From Herbiconiux sp. (lineage in GTDB: Bacteria > Actinomycetota > Actinomycetes > Actinomycetales > Microbacteriaceae), in assembly GCF_004297105.1 (NCBI RefSeq), contig NZ_SCVE01000018.1, positions 200,668 through 264,667 on the forward strand: 64,000 bases of DNA, in the 5' to 3' direction. The notes under the pieces are model-generated. The model did not search any database. It was not told where the DNA came from and saw only the letters and a list, made by a program, of their open reading frames with translations. The translations under genes and the position numbers were made by a program. The first letter of the stretch is position 1; the number at the start of each line of letters is the position of its first letter. Of the stretch, positions 18,137 through 25,384 are shown one piece after another.

Positions 18137-19204
18137 TCAGGCCGCCGCGAGGTCGTCGAGCAGGGCCAGCAACCAGCCCGGGCCGCGCACGTCGGCACCC
18201 AGGGCACCCACCCGTGTGGCGAGCTCACGATCGGCCGTGACCACGATCGTGGAAGCCGGGGCAGGGACAGGGGCTGGCGAGCCAGCGGCACCCGGTGCGC
18301 CAGCGGCACCCGGCGCCGCGAGCATGCCGGCGATGGTCGCCACGATGGTGTCGTCACCGGAGCCCTCCGCCGGCACCACGCTGAGGAGCCCGGCCACGAG
18401 TCCGTCGTCGGGCGCATCCGGAGTCCGTGTGGTCGACGCGGCGGGCAACTCGGCCTCGCGCGCCTTTCCTTCGACGATCACGGTGATGCTCGGCCAGGAG
18501 CGGCCGATCGGGCCGGCCGGAGCAGAGGTGGCCGGGCTGCTCGAGGGCGCGAAATCCCCCGAGGTGCCCGACGCCTCCGCCCGCGAGAACTCGGCCGATG
18601 CGATGCCGCGCCGTGCGAGCTCGGCGAGTCGAACGAGCAGGGCCTCGTTGGCACCGAGCCGGTCTCTCCACCAGCCATCGGGCCGCGAACCCACCACGTT
18701 GGCCGCATCGACGACGACCCGGATGCGCTCACCGAGCCGGCTGCGCAGCTCCGGCCACGCCGACTCGAAGCCCGGATGGAGGGGAAGCGTCTCGACCTCG
18801 TCGACCGGCACCCACCGCAGCTCGAGGCTCTCCGCGTCACCGATCGCCGGCTCGAACGGGCGGGCGGCTCGCATGACGACCGTGACGTACGACCAGTAGC
18901 CGAGATCGAGGGTGGACGTGAACGCGATCTCGAGCGCATCCGCCGGCACTCCGGCCTCCTCGCCCGCCTCGCGGATGGCGCCGTCGACCGCCGACTCACC
19001 CGCGTGCCGCGCGCCGCCCGGCAGGCCCCAGGTACCGCCGAAGTGGCTCCACTCGGCCCGGTGCTGCAGGAGCACGCCCGCCTTGTCGTCGTGCACGAGT
19101 AGTCCGGCCGCGCCGTAACGCCCCCAGAACCGGCGGCCATCAGGACCCTCCACCCAGGCGTCTCCGCTGTCGCGCGGATGCAGGCGGGGCGGAACTCCGG
19201 TCAT
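18137..19204 (-). CDS. NUDIX hydrolase fused to a NYN/PIN-like domain
   Basis: The 355-residue protein has two parts. Residues 1-155 are a NUDIX hydrolase with the full box pattern GGARHAGESAVDGAIREAGE-EAG, which binds metal and hydrolyses a nucleoside-diphosphate-linked substrate. Residues ~160-355 look like a NYN/PIN-type nuclease fold: VVVDAANVVGSRPDGWW near the start, TVIVEGKARE in the middle, and VVTADRELATRVGALGADV near the end give the acidic residues expected of that fold. An Ala/Pro/Gly-rich insert separates the last two. The substrate is unknown; the pairing suggests nucleotide or RNA-end metabolism. Confidence 0.82.
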   Translation of the reverse strand: MTGVPPRLHPRDSGDAWVEGPDGRRFWGRYGAAGLLVHDDKAGVLLQHRAEWSHFGGTWGLPGGARHAGESAVDGAIREAGEEAGVPADALEIAFTSTLDLGYWSYVTVVMRAARPFEPAIGDAESLELRWVPVDEVETLPLHPGFESAWPELRSRLGERIRVVVDAANVVGSRPDGWWRDRLGANEALLVRLAELARRGIASAEFSRAEASGTSGDFAPSSSPATSAPAGPIGRSWPSITVIVEGKAREAELPAASTTRTPDAPDDGLVAGLLSVVPAEGSGDDTIVATIAGMLAAPGAAGAPGAAGSPAPVPAPASTIVVTADRELATRVGALGADVRGPGWLLALLDDLAAA

Positions 19205-19250
19205 GCCTCCACCTTCTCACGGGTACGAGCGCGGCACGGCCCCGACCGAC

Positions 19251-19256
19251 CATTAT
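19251..19256 (+). promoter_or_regulatory. Predicted -10 element of the folP2-type operon
   Basis: CATTAT ends 6 nt before the ATG at 19263. That spacing puts the transcription start at the start codon and helps choose this start over the longer frame from 19203. No good -35 is visible. Confidence 0.4.
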
Positions 19257-19262
19257 GGACAC

Positions 19263-20147
19263 ATGATCGCCCTCCCCCCGATCCGCCGGCCGGTGCGCAG
19301 CTTCGGTTCGCGGCAGATCGATTTCGACCGACGCATCGCCGTGATGGCGATCGTGAACCGCACCCCCGACTCGTTCTTCGACCAGGGCGCCACCTTCGCC
19401 CTCGACCGCGCCGTGGAGGCCGCCCTGCGCGCGGCCGACGACGGGGCCGACTGGGTCGACATCGGGGGCGCCAAGTTCGCACCGGGGCCCGAGATCGCGG
19501 CCGCCGAAGAACTCGACCGCGTGCTGCCCGTGGTGGAGGCGGTGGCGGCGCGGAGCGACGTCGTGATCTCGGTCGACACTTTCCGTGCCTCCGTGGCCGA
19601 GGCCGTCGTGGCGGCGGGTGCCCACGTGATCAACGACACCACAGGGCTGAGCGACCCGGCCATGGCCGAGGTGGTGGCCGCATCCGGAGCCTCGCTCGTG
19701 ATCACCCACTCGCTCGCCGAGCCGCGCCGCCCCTACCCGCAGCCGCGGTACGACGACGTGGTCGACGAGGTGCGCGCCTTCCTCGAGGAGCGGGTCGATC
19801 GGGCTGTCGCCGCCGGCATCGGTGAGCACAAGCTCTTCATCGACCCCGGCCACGACCTCAACAAGAACACGCTGCACAGCCTCGAGATCACCCGCCGCTT
19901 CGACGAGATCGCCGCCATCGGGCTGCCGGCCCTCGCCGCGGTCTCGAACAAGGATTTCGTGGGCGAGTCGCTGGGCGCCCCGCGCCCGGAGCGGCTCGAG
20001 GGCTCGCTGGTGGCGGCCACGACCTGTGCGCTGCTCGGCGCCCGGATCGTGCGCATGCACGATGTGGTGGCCTCGGTGCGGGCGATGCGGATGCTCGAGG
20101 CCGTTCTCGGGTTCCGCGAGCCCGTGTTCGCGGAGCACAACGTATGA
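19263..20147 (+). CDS. folP: Dihydropteroate synthase family protein, FolP2-type
   Basis: The protein has 294 residues counted from MIALPPIRRP. The TIM-barrel pterin-binding fold is clear: MAIVNRTPDSFFDQG, ADWVDIGGAKFAPG, VISVDTF, VINDTTG, LFIDPGHDLNKNT and AAVSNKDFVGE. In true dihydropteroate synthases the second and last motifs are usually GGESTRPG and a Gly-x-Ser-Arg-Lys loop; both are altered here as in the mycobacterial FolP2 group, members of which do not replace FolP1. It may act on another pterin or none. It is the first gene of a four-gene chain and overlaps the next by ATGA. Confidence 0.85.
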   Translation: MIALPPIRRPVRSFGSRQIDFDRRIAVMAIVNRTPDSFFDQGATFALDRAVEAALRAADDGADWVDIGGAKFAPGPEIAAAEELDRVLPVVEAVAARSDVVISVDTFRASVAEAVVAAGAHVINDTTGLSDPAMAEVVAASGASLVITHSLAEPRRPYPQPRYDDVVDEVRAFLEERVDRAVAAGIGEHKLFIDPGHDLNKNTLHSLEITRRFDEIAAIGLPALAAVSNKDFVGESLGAPRPERLEGSLVAATTCALLGARIVRMHDVVASVRAMRMLEAVLGFREPVFAEHNV

Positions 20148-20929
20148 GCGGCATCATCCGGGCCGATGTGAGCGGGGCGGCTGCTGCCCTGGGCACCGCC
20201 GAACTCCTCGACCTCTACGCCCCCGCCGACCGTGCGCAGCCCTGCATCCGCGTGAACTTCATCCAGTCGCTGGATGGTTCGGCCACCGTGGCCGACCTCT
20301 CCGGCGCGCTCGGCTCCCCCGCCGACAAGGCGGTGTTCGACGTGCTGCGCGCGGTCTCCGACGTGGTGCTCGTGGGGGCGGGCACAGCCCGTGCGGAGGG
20401 CTACGGCGCGCTCACCGTCGGCGACTCGTTCGCGAGCTGGCGGCGTGCGGCCGGACTCTCCGAGCATCCGGCCATGGCGCTGGTGAGCGGCCGCCTCGCC
20501 CTCGACCCGGCGAGCGACCTCTTCGCGAAGTCTCCCACGCCGCCGCTGGTGTTCACGACGGCATCCGCCCCGCGGGAGGCGCGAACCCGCCTCTCCGAGG
20601 TCGCCACGGTGATCGACGCGGGCGACGAGCACGGACGGGTCGACCCGTCGCTCGTGCGCACGGCCCTGCTCGATCGCGGACTCGCACAGGTGCTCTGCGA
20701 GGGCGGCCCCTCACTCTTCGGCGACCTGATCGCGGCCGACCTCGTCGACGAGTTCTGCCTCACTCTCAGCCCGATGCTCGAGGGGGGTACCGGCCCGCGC
20801 ATCGCGGCAGCGCACGGCGATCCCGCCGTGGGCCTGCCCCACGCGATGCGCCTCGCCCATCTGCTGCGGAGCGACAGCATGCTCCTCACCCGCTGGGTGC
20901 GCCCCCGCGACGAGGCCACCGATGCCTGA
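20144..20929 (+). CDS. RibD C-terminal/dihydrofolate reductase-family protein
   Basis: This 261-residue NADPH-dependent reductase has the RibD_C pattern VNFIQSLDGSATVADLSG, DVVLVGAGTARAEGYGAL, LCEGGPSLFGDLIAADLVDE and LSPMLEGG. Members reduce pteridine or pyrimidine intermediates of riboflavin or related pathways; some stand in for dihydrofolate reductase. Coupling to the FolP2-type gene suggests that the two act on related pterin-like substrates. There is no deaminase domain. Confidence 0.88.
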   Translation: MSGIIRADVSGAAAALGTAELLDLYAPADRAQPCIRVNFIQSLDGSATVADLSGALGSPADKAVFDVLRAVSDVVLVGAGTARAEGYGALTVGDSFASWRRAAGLSEHPAMALVSGRLALDPASDLFAKSPTPPLVFTTASAPREARTRLSEVATVIDAGDEHGRVDPSLVRTALLDRGLAQVLCEGGPSLFGDLIAADLVDEFCLTLSPMLEGGTGPRIAAAHGDPAVGLPHAMRLAHLLRSDSMLLTRWVRPRDEATDA

Positions 20930-21524
20930 GCGAGCGGATGCCACGACCGTGCGCCTCTGGAACCGCGATGACGACGCCGAGACGAGCCGTCTCTCCGAGC
21001 TCCTCACGCACTACCACCGTGCGACGGAGAGCGAGAAGGCGCAGTGGGCCGCGACCGAACCGTGTGAGAAAACGGGGGTCCATCGACACTATGTCGATGC
21101 CACCCCCGAATCCCATACCGTTCGGAATCAAGTTCGTGCCGCGAGGCTGCCCGAGGCCTATCGCGCCGAGATCGACGACCCCCACCGCGCCTTCCGCACC
21201 GCCGCCGTGCTCCTCGCCCACGCTCCGGATACGGTCGTCGGATGCGCCGTGCTGGCGGATGCCGGCGACGGGCACCGGAGCGAGCCGCCACAGCTCGAGC
21301 TGAAGCGGCTCTGGGTCGAACCGGCTGCACGCGGACACGGCGCCGCGGCCGGCCTCGTCCGAGCGGCCATCGAGAGCGCAGAACACGCGGAAGCCGTTCT
21401 GCGCCTTTCGGTCTGGAGCTGGCGCGACGGTGCCATCCGGCTCTACGAACGCCTCGGCTTCGTTGTCGTCGCGTCGTGGGATGCCCGTCCCGACCTCGTC
21501 TGCCTCGAACGGAGCCCATCGTGA
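20922..21524 (+). CDS. GNAT-family N-acetyltransferase
   Basis: This is a 200-residue protein. The acetyl-CoA site reads [20 protein letters not shown] (the R-x-x-G-x-G/A loop), followed by [11 protein letters not shown], the usual last strand-helix of the fold. The N-terminal ~85 residues are not conserved with any family I recognise. The start overlaps the reductase stop by 8 nt and the stop overlaps the next gene by GTGA. The substrate is unknown. Confidence 0.85.
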   Translation: MPERADATTVRLWNRDDDAETSRLSELLTHYHRATESEKAQWAATEPCEKTGVHRHYVDATPESHTVRNQVRAARLPEAYRAEIDDPHRAFRTAAVLLAHAPDTVVGCAVLADAGDGHRSEPPQLELKRLWVEPAARGHGAAAGLVRAAIESAEHAEAVLRLSVWSWRDGAIRLYERLGFVVVASWDARPDLVCLERSPS

Positions 21525-22237
21525 TCGCTCGCCCACCCGCCGAAAAGTCCCGCGCGACGGCGACGCCGACCGGCGGCCGCACCTCATCCCGGCCGAGCGG
21601 CTGGTCGCGGCACTCGAGTCGCAGCACGCTCGCCTTCACGGTGGCCGACCTGCTCGCGACGCTCCTGTTCGCCTTCGAGGGCGCCCGGCTCGCGGCCGAT
21701 GCCGGGCTCGACGTGTTCGGCATCGCCGTCGTGGGCTGCGTCTCGTCAATGGTGGGCGGCATCCTGCGCGATCTGCTGCTGGGCGACGTGCCGCCGTTCG
21801 CGTTCCGCTCGCCCTCGCGCATCCTCATGGGCCTGCTCGGCTCCGTGGCCGCGTTCCTGGTGGTGGCATCGGCCGCCCAGACCCCGGATGACGTGTTCGC
21901 GGTGCTCGACGCCCTCGGCCTCGCGCTCTTCGCCATCACGGGCGCCGAGAAGGCCCTCGATCACGGCTCGAACGGCTGGGTCGTCGTCATCCTCGGCACG
22001 CTCACCGCGGTGGGCGGCGGGATGACGCGCGACGTCCTGCTCGGCGGCATCCCGAGCGTGCTCACCTCGAGCGTCTACGCCTCGGCGGCCGCCGCGGGCG
22101 CCCTCGCGGTGCTCATCTCGGCGCGAGCGAGGCTCACGCCGCCCGTGGCCATGACGATCGGCTTCATGGTCTGCGCGAGCCTGCGCATCCTCGCCATCGC
22201 CTTCGACTGGCAGCTCCCCACCCTCGTAGCACGCTGA
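21521..22237 (+). CDS. Trimeric intracellular cation channel (TRIC/UPF0126) family membrane protein
   Basis: The 238-residue protein starts with GTG inside the previous stop codon (GTGA). After a basic N-terminal tail of ~28 residues it has seven hydrophobic helices arranged as two repeats. Each repeat has a glycine-rich loop, [14 protein letters not shown] and [15 protein letters not shown], the signature of prokaryotic TRIC channels. It should pass monovalent cations. The gene ends just before the palindrome at 22252. Confidence 0.9.
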   Translation: MIARPPAEKSRATATPTGGRTSSRPSGWSRHSSRSTLAFTVADLLATLLFAFEGARLAADAGLDVFGIAVVGCVSSMVGGILRDLLLGDVPPFAFRSPSRILMGLLGSVAAFLVVASAAQTPDDVFAVLDALGLALFAITGAEKALDHGSNGWVVVILGTLTAVGGGMTRDVLLGGIPSVLTSSVYASAAAAGALAVLISARARLTPPVAMTIGFMVCASLRILAIAFDWQLPTLVAR

Positions 22238-22251
22238 CCCCGCGGCCCCAC

Positions 22252-22318
22252 CCGCGCGGGGTCGCAAGATTTGTCGCGAAATCCCTCGAAGGGCGACAAA
22301 TCCTGCGACCCCGCGCGG
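22252..22318. terminator. Long imperfect palindrome between convergent genes (likely bidirectional terminator)
   Basis: A 26-nt arm at 22252-22277 and its inverted copy at 22293-22318 match except for one base, with a 15-nt loop. The core reads ggtcgcaagatttgtcgc. It lies 14 nt after the TRIC stop and 13 nt from the helicase stop on the other strand. No U-tract is present. Confidence 0.7.
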
Positions 22319-22331
22319 AACCCGGTCCTTG

Positions 22332-24869
22332 CTAGAGCTGGTCGACCGCGAGGATGCGCACGATGGCGGCGCCCTGGTCGTTCGAGGCGGCCAGGTCGAT
22401 CTCGGCCGTGATGCCCCAGTCGTGGTCGCCGGCCGGGTCGTCGAAGATCTGGCGGGCGCGCCACACCGTGGGGGTCTCCTCGAGGATCAGCAGCGCCGCA
22501 CTCCGTGCGTGCGGGCCGATTCCCACCGAGTCGTGCACGTCGTAGTAGTCGTCCATCGCGGTCGCCCAGCGGTCGGCCGTGAACCCGGATGCCGCATCCA
22601 GCTCCCCGAGCTCGTCCCACGCCTCGCGTGCGGCGAGGGTGACCCGCCGGAAGAGCTCGTTGCGCACCAGGATGCGGAAGGCCCGCGGATTCGACGTGAG
22701 CAGCTTCGGCGCCGGTGGCACGATCGGCTCCTCGAAGGCGCCCGACGCCGAGCCCGCGGCGAGCGCCGCCGCGACCGCGTCCGGGTCGACCAGGGCCTCC
22801 CACTCGTCGAGCACGCTCGAGTCGGTCTGCCGCACCAGTTCGCCGAGCCACTCGATGAGGTCGAGGAGGTCGTCGTTCTTCAGCTCGTCGGGCACGGTCG
22901 AGCGCAACGTGCGATACGCATCCGAGAGGTAGCGCAGCACGAGGCCTTCCGAGCGCGCGAGCTTGTAGAACGCGATGTACTCGCCGAACGACATGGCCCG
23001 TTCGTACATGTCGCGGATCACCGACTTCGGCGCGATGTCGAAGTCGCCGATCCACGGCTGGGTCGACCGGTAGGTGTCGAACGCCTCCGTGAGCAGCCCC
23101 TCGAGGGGTTTCGGATGCGTCACCTCCTCGAGCAGGTCCATGCGCTGCTCGTACTCGATGCCCTCGGCCTTCATCGCCTGCACCGCCTCGCCGCGTGCCA
23201 CGAACCGCTGCGCCGAGAGCACGGGGCGCGGGTCGTCGAGGATCGCCTCCGTCACCGACACCACATCGAGCGCGAAGGTCGCCGACGACTCGTCGAGCAG
23301 TTCGTAGACGGCGAGCGCAAACGGCGACAGCGGCTGGTTCAGCGCGAAGTTCGGCTGCAGGTCGACCGTGAGCCGGATGCTCACCTCACCGGTGGCCGTG
23401 TTCGTCACCTGCTCCACGACCTCGGCGGTGCGCAGCGTGCGGTAGATGGCGAGGGCCTGCCGGATGAGGGCGAGCTGCTTCGGGCGCGGCTCGTGGTTGT
23501 CTTCCAGCAGGGCCCGCATGTTCGCGAACACGTCGCCCCCGCGGGCGATCGTGTTGAGCACCATCGCATGCGTGACGGTGAGCTGCGAGGTGAGCGTCTC
23601 GGGCTGGGCCGCGATGAGCTTCTCGAAGCTCGGCTCCCCCCACGACACGAAGCCCTCCGGCGCCTTCTTGCGGATGAACTTGCGGCGCTTCTTCGGGTCG
23701 TCACCGATGCGCGCGAGCGCCTTGAGGTTCTCGGTCTCGTGCTCGGGCGCCTGCACCACCACGGTGCCCGCGGTGTCGTAGCCCGCGCGGCCGGCGCGAC
23801 CCGCGATCTGGTGGAACTCGCGGGCGGTGAGCTGGCGCATCCGGGTGCCGTCGTACTTCGTGAGCGCCGAGAGCAGCACGGTGCGGATCGGCACGTTGAT
23901 GCCCACACCGAGCGTGTCGGTGCCGCAGATCACGCGCAGGAGCCCGCGTTGCGCGAGACGCTCGACCAGCCGGCGGTACTTCGGCAGCATGCCCGCGTGG
24001 TGCACGCCGATGCCCATCCGGATGAGCCGCGACAGTGTCTTGCCGAACGCCGTCGTGAAGCGGAACGGGCCGATCAGCTCGGCGATCTCGTCGCGCAGCT
24101 CGCGGCTGGCCACCTTGATGCTCGAGAGCGCCTGGGCGCGCTCGACGGCGGCGAGTTGGGAGAAGTGCACGATGTACACGGGGGCGCGGCTCGTGGAGAG
24201 CAGCTCTTCGACGGTCTCCTGGATGGGCGTGGTGGCGTAGGTGTAGCTGAGGGGCACGGGACGCTCGACCCCCGTGATCACGGTGGTCTCGCGGCCGGTG
24301 CGGCGGGTGAGGTCGTCGGCCAGCCAGTCGACGTCGCCGAGTGTGGCCGACATCAGCACGAACTGGGCCTTCGGCACCGCCAGGATCGGGATCTGCCAGG
24401 CCCAGCCCCGGTCGGGCTCGGCGTAGAAGTGGAACTCGTCCATCACGATCTGGCCGACCTCGGTGTCGGGCCCGTGTCGCAGCGCGAGATTCGCCAGGAT
24501 CTCGGCGGTGGCGCAGATGATGGGCGCGTCCGGGTTCACCGAAGAGTCGCCCGTGACCATGCCCACGTTGGCGGCGCCGAAGATGTCGACGAGGTCGAAG
24601 AACTTCTCCGAGACGAGCGCCTTGATGGGGGCGGTGTAGTAGCTGCGGATGCCCTGGGCGAGTGCCGTGGCGTGCGCCCCCACCGCCACGAGCGACTTGC
24701 CGGTGCCGGTGGGCGTGGAGAGGATGACGTTCTCACCCGACACGATGGCGAGCACCGACTCGTCCTGCGCCGGATACAGGGTGGTGCCGCGAGCGTCGGC
24801 CCAGGCCGCGAAGGCGTCGTAGGCCGCATCCGGATCGAACGGGGTCGGCATCGCGGGAGGGTTGGGCAC
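22332..24869 (-). CDS. DEAD/DEAH-box superfamily 2 helicase with DUF3516 C-terminal domain
   Basis: This 845-residue protein has an N-terminal helicase core: TPTGTGKS (Walker A, about 52-59), APIKALVSEKFF, DEFHF in place of DEAD, SATLGD, and a second RecA lobe with GVGINVPIRTV and QIAGRAGRAGYD. The last ~430 residues are the DUF3516 region found in actinobacterial Ski2/Mtr4-like helicases. It probably unwinds RNA. The GTG start is preceded by TAGGCT and exactly 6 nt, consistent with a leaderless mRNA. Confidence 0.92.
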   Translation of the reverse strand: MPNPPAMPTPFDPDAAYDAFAAWADARGTTLYPAQDESVLAIVSGENVILSTPTGTGKSLVAVGAHATALAQGIRSYYTAPIKALVSEKFFDLVDIFGAANVGMVTGDSSVNPDAPIICATAEILANLALRHGPDTEVGQIVMDEFHFYAEPDRGWAWQIPILAVPKAQFVLMSATLGDVDWLADDLTRRTGRETTVITGVERPVPLSYTYATTPIQETVEELLSTSRAPVYIVHFSQLAAVERAQALSSIKVASRELRDEIAELIGPFRFTTAFGKTLSRLIRMGIGVHHAGMLPKYRRLVERLAQRGLLRVICGTDTLGVGINVPIRTVLLSALTKYDGTRMRQLTAREFHQIAGRAGRAGYDTAGTVVVQAPEHETENLKALARIGDDPKKRRKFIRKKAPEGFVSWGEPSFEKLIAAQPETLTSQLTVTHAMVLNTIARGGDVFANMRALLEDNHEPRPKQLALIRQALAIYRTLRTAEVVEQVTNTATGEVSIRLTVDLQPNFALNQPLSPFALAVYELLDESSATFALDVVSVTEAILDDPRPVLSAQRFVARGEAVQAMKAEGIEYEQRMDLLEEVTHPKPLEGLLTEAFDTYRSTQPWIGDFDIAPKSVIRDMYERAMSFGEYIAFYKLARSEGLVLRYLSDAYRTLRSTVPDELKNDDLLDLIEWLGELVRQTDSSVLDEWEALVDPDAVAAALAAGSASGAFEEPIVPPAPKLLTSNPRAFRILVRNELFRRVTLAAREAWDELGELDAASGFTADRWATAMDDYYDVHDSVGIGPHARSAALLILEETPTVWRARQIFDDPAGDHDWGITAEIDLAASNDQGAAIVRILAVDQL

Positions 24870-24875
24870 GCACCA

Positions 24876-24881
24876 AGCCTA
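24876..24881 (-). promoter_or_regulatory. Predicted -10 element of the DUF3516 helicase gene
   Basis: On the minus strand TAGGCT is followed by tggtgc and the GTG start at 24869. The 6-nt spacing implies transcription starting at the start codon. No Shine-Dalgarno sequence is present. Confidence 0.4.
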
Positions 24882-24941
24882 GGTGCGGGTGCTCGCCTCG
24901 GCGCCGATGTGGGTGTCAGGGGGATGTGCCAGGCTCGGGGC

Positions 24942-25319
24942 ATGTCCGAATCGGTGCGCGTCGACAGTTGGCTGTGGGCCGCGCGCGTCTACAAGACGCG
25001 GTCGCTGGCCACCGCGGCGTGCCGAGCCGGGCACGTGCGCGTGAACGGCGAGCGGGTGAAGGCGTCGCAGAGCATCCACGTGGGCGATGAGGTGCGGTCG
25101 CGCATCAGCGGTTTCGACCGCATCCTGAAGGTCACCGGGCTCGCGGTGAAACGCGGTTCGGCCACGGTCGCGGCCACCATCTTCACCGATCTGACACCGC
25201 CCCCACCGCCGCGCGAGGCCGTCGCCGCCGTGCCTGTTCGCGATCGCGGTGCCGGCCGGCCCACGAAGCGCGACCGTCGCGAGATGGAACGGCTACGCGG
25301 TGTCAGGGACGACTACTAA
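24942..25319 (+). CDS. S4-domain RNA-binding protein (Hsp15-like)
   Basis: The 125-residue protein opens with an S4 domain (VRVDSWLWAARVYKTRSLA, GHVRVNGERVKASQSIHVGDEV), then RILKVTGLAVKRGSA and a basic tail GRPTKRDRREMER. This is the layout of Hsp15/HslR proteins, which bind stalled 50S subunits carrying nascent tRNA. The first two bases of the likely -10 are weak (CAGGCT, 6 nt before the ATG). It is divergent from the helicase with a 72-nt gap. Confidence 0.9.
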   Translation: MSESVRVDSWLWAARVYKTRSLATAACRAGHVRVNGERVKASQSIHVGDEVRSRISGFDRILKVTGLAVKRGSATVAATIFTDLTPPPPPREAVAAVPVRDRGAGRPTKRDRREMERLRGVRDDY

Positions 25320-25384
25320 CCTTGTCTCCGACGGCCTGTAGCGACGAGCGGCCGCCACCCGACACCGACGCCCCCAGGAGCATC

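Noticed and set aside
19263..20147. Annotation as the canonical dihydropteroate synthase of folate synthesis
   Set aside because: Two signature loops differ as in FolP2 proteins, so the function is left open although the family is sure.
22252..22318. Possible small insertion element or its remnant
   Set aside because: No target duplication or transposase is visible, and the position between convergent stops fits a terminator better.
22329..24941. Long plus-strand frame ahead of the S4 gene
   Set aside because: It runs antisense through the complete helicase gene. Only the last 125 codons, from 24942, have S4 motifs and a plausible start.
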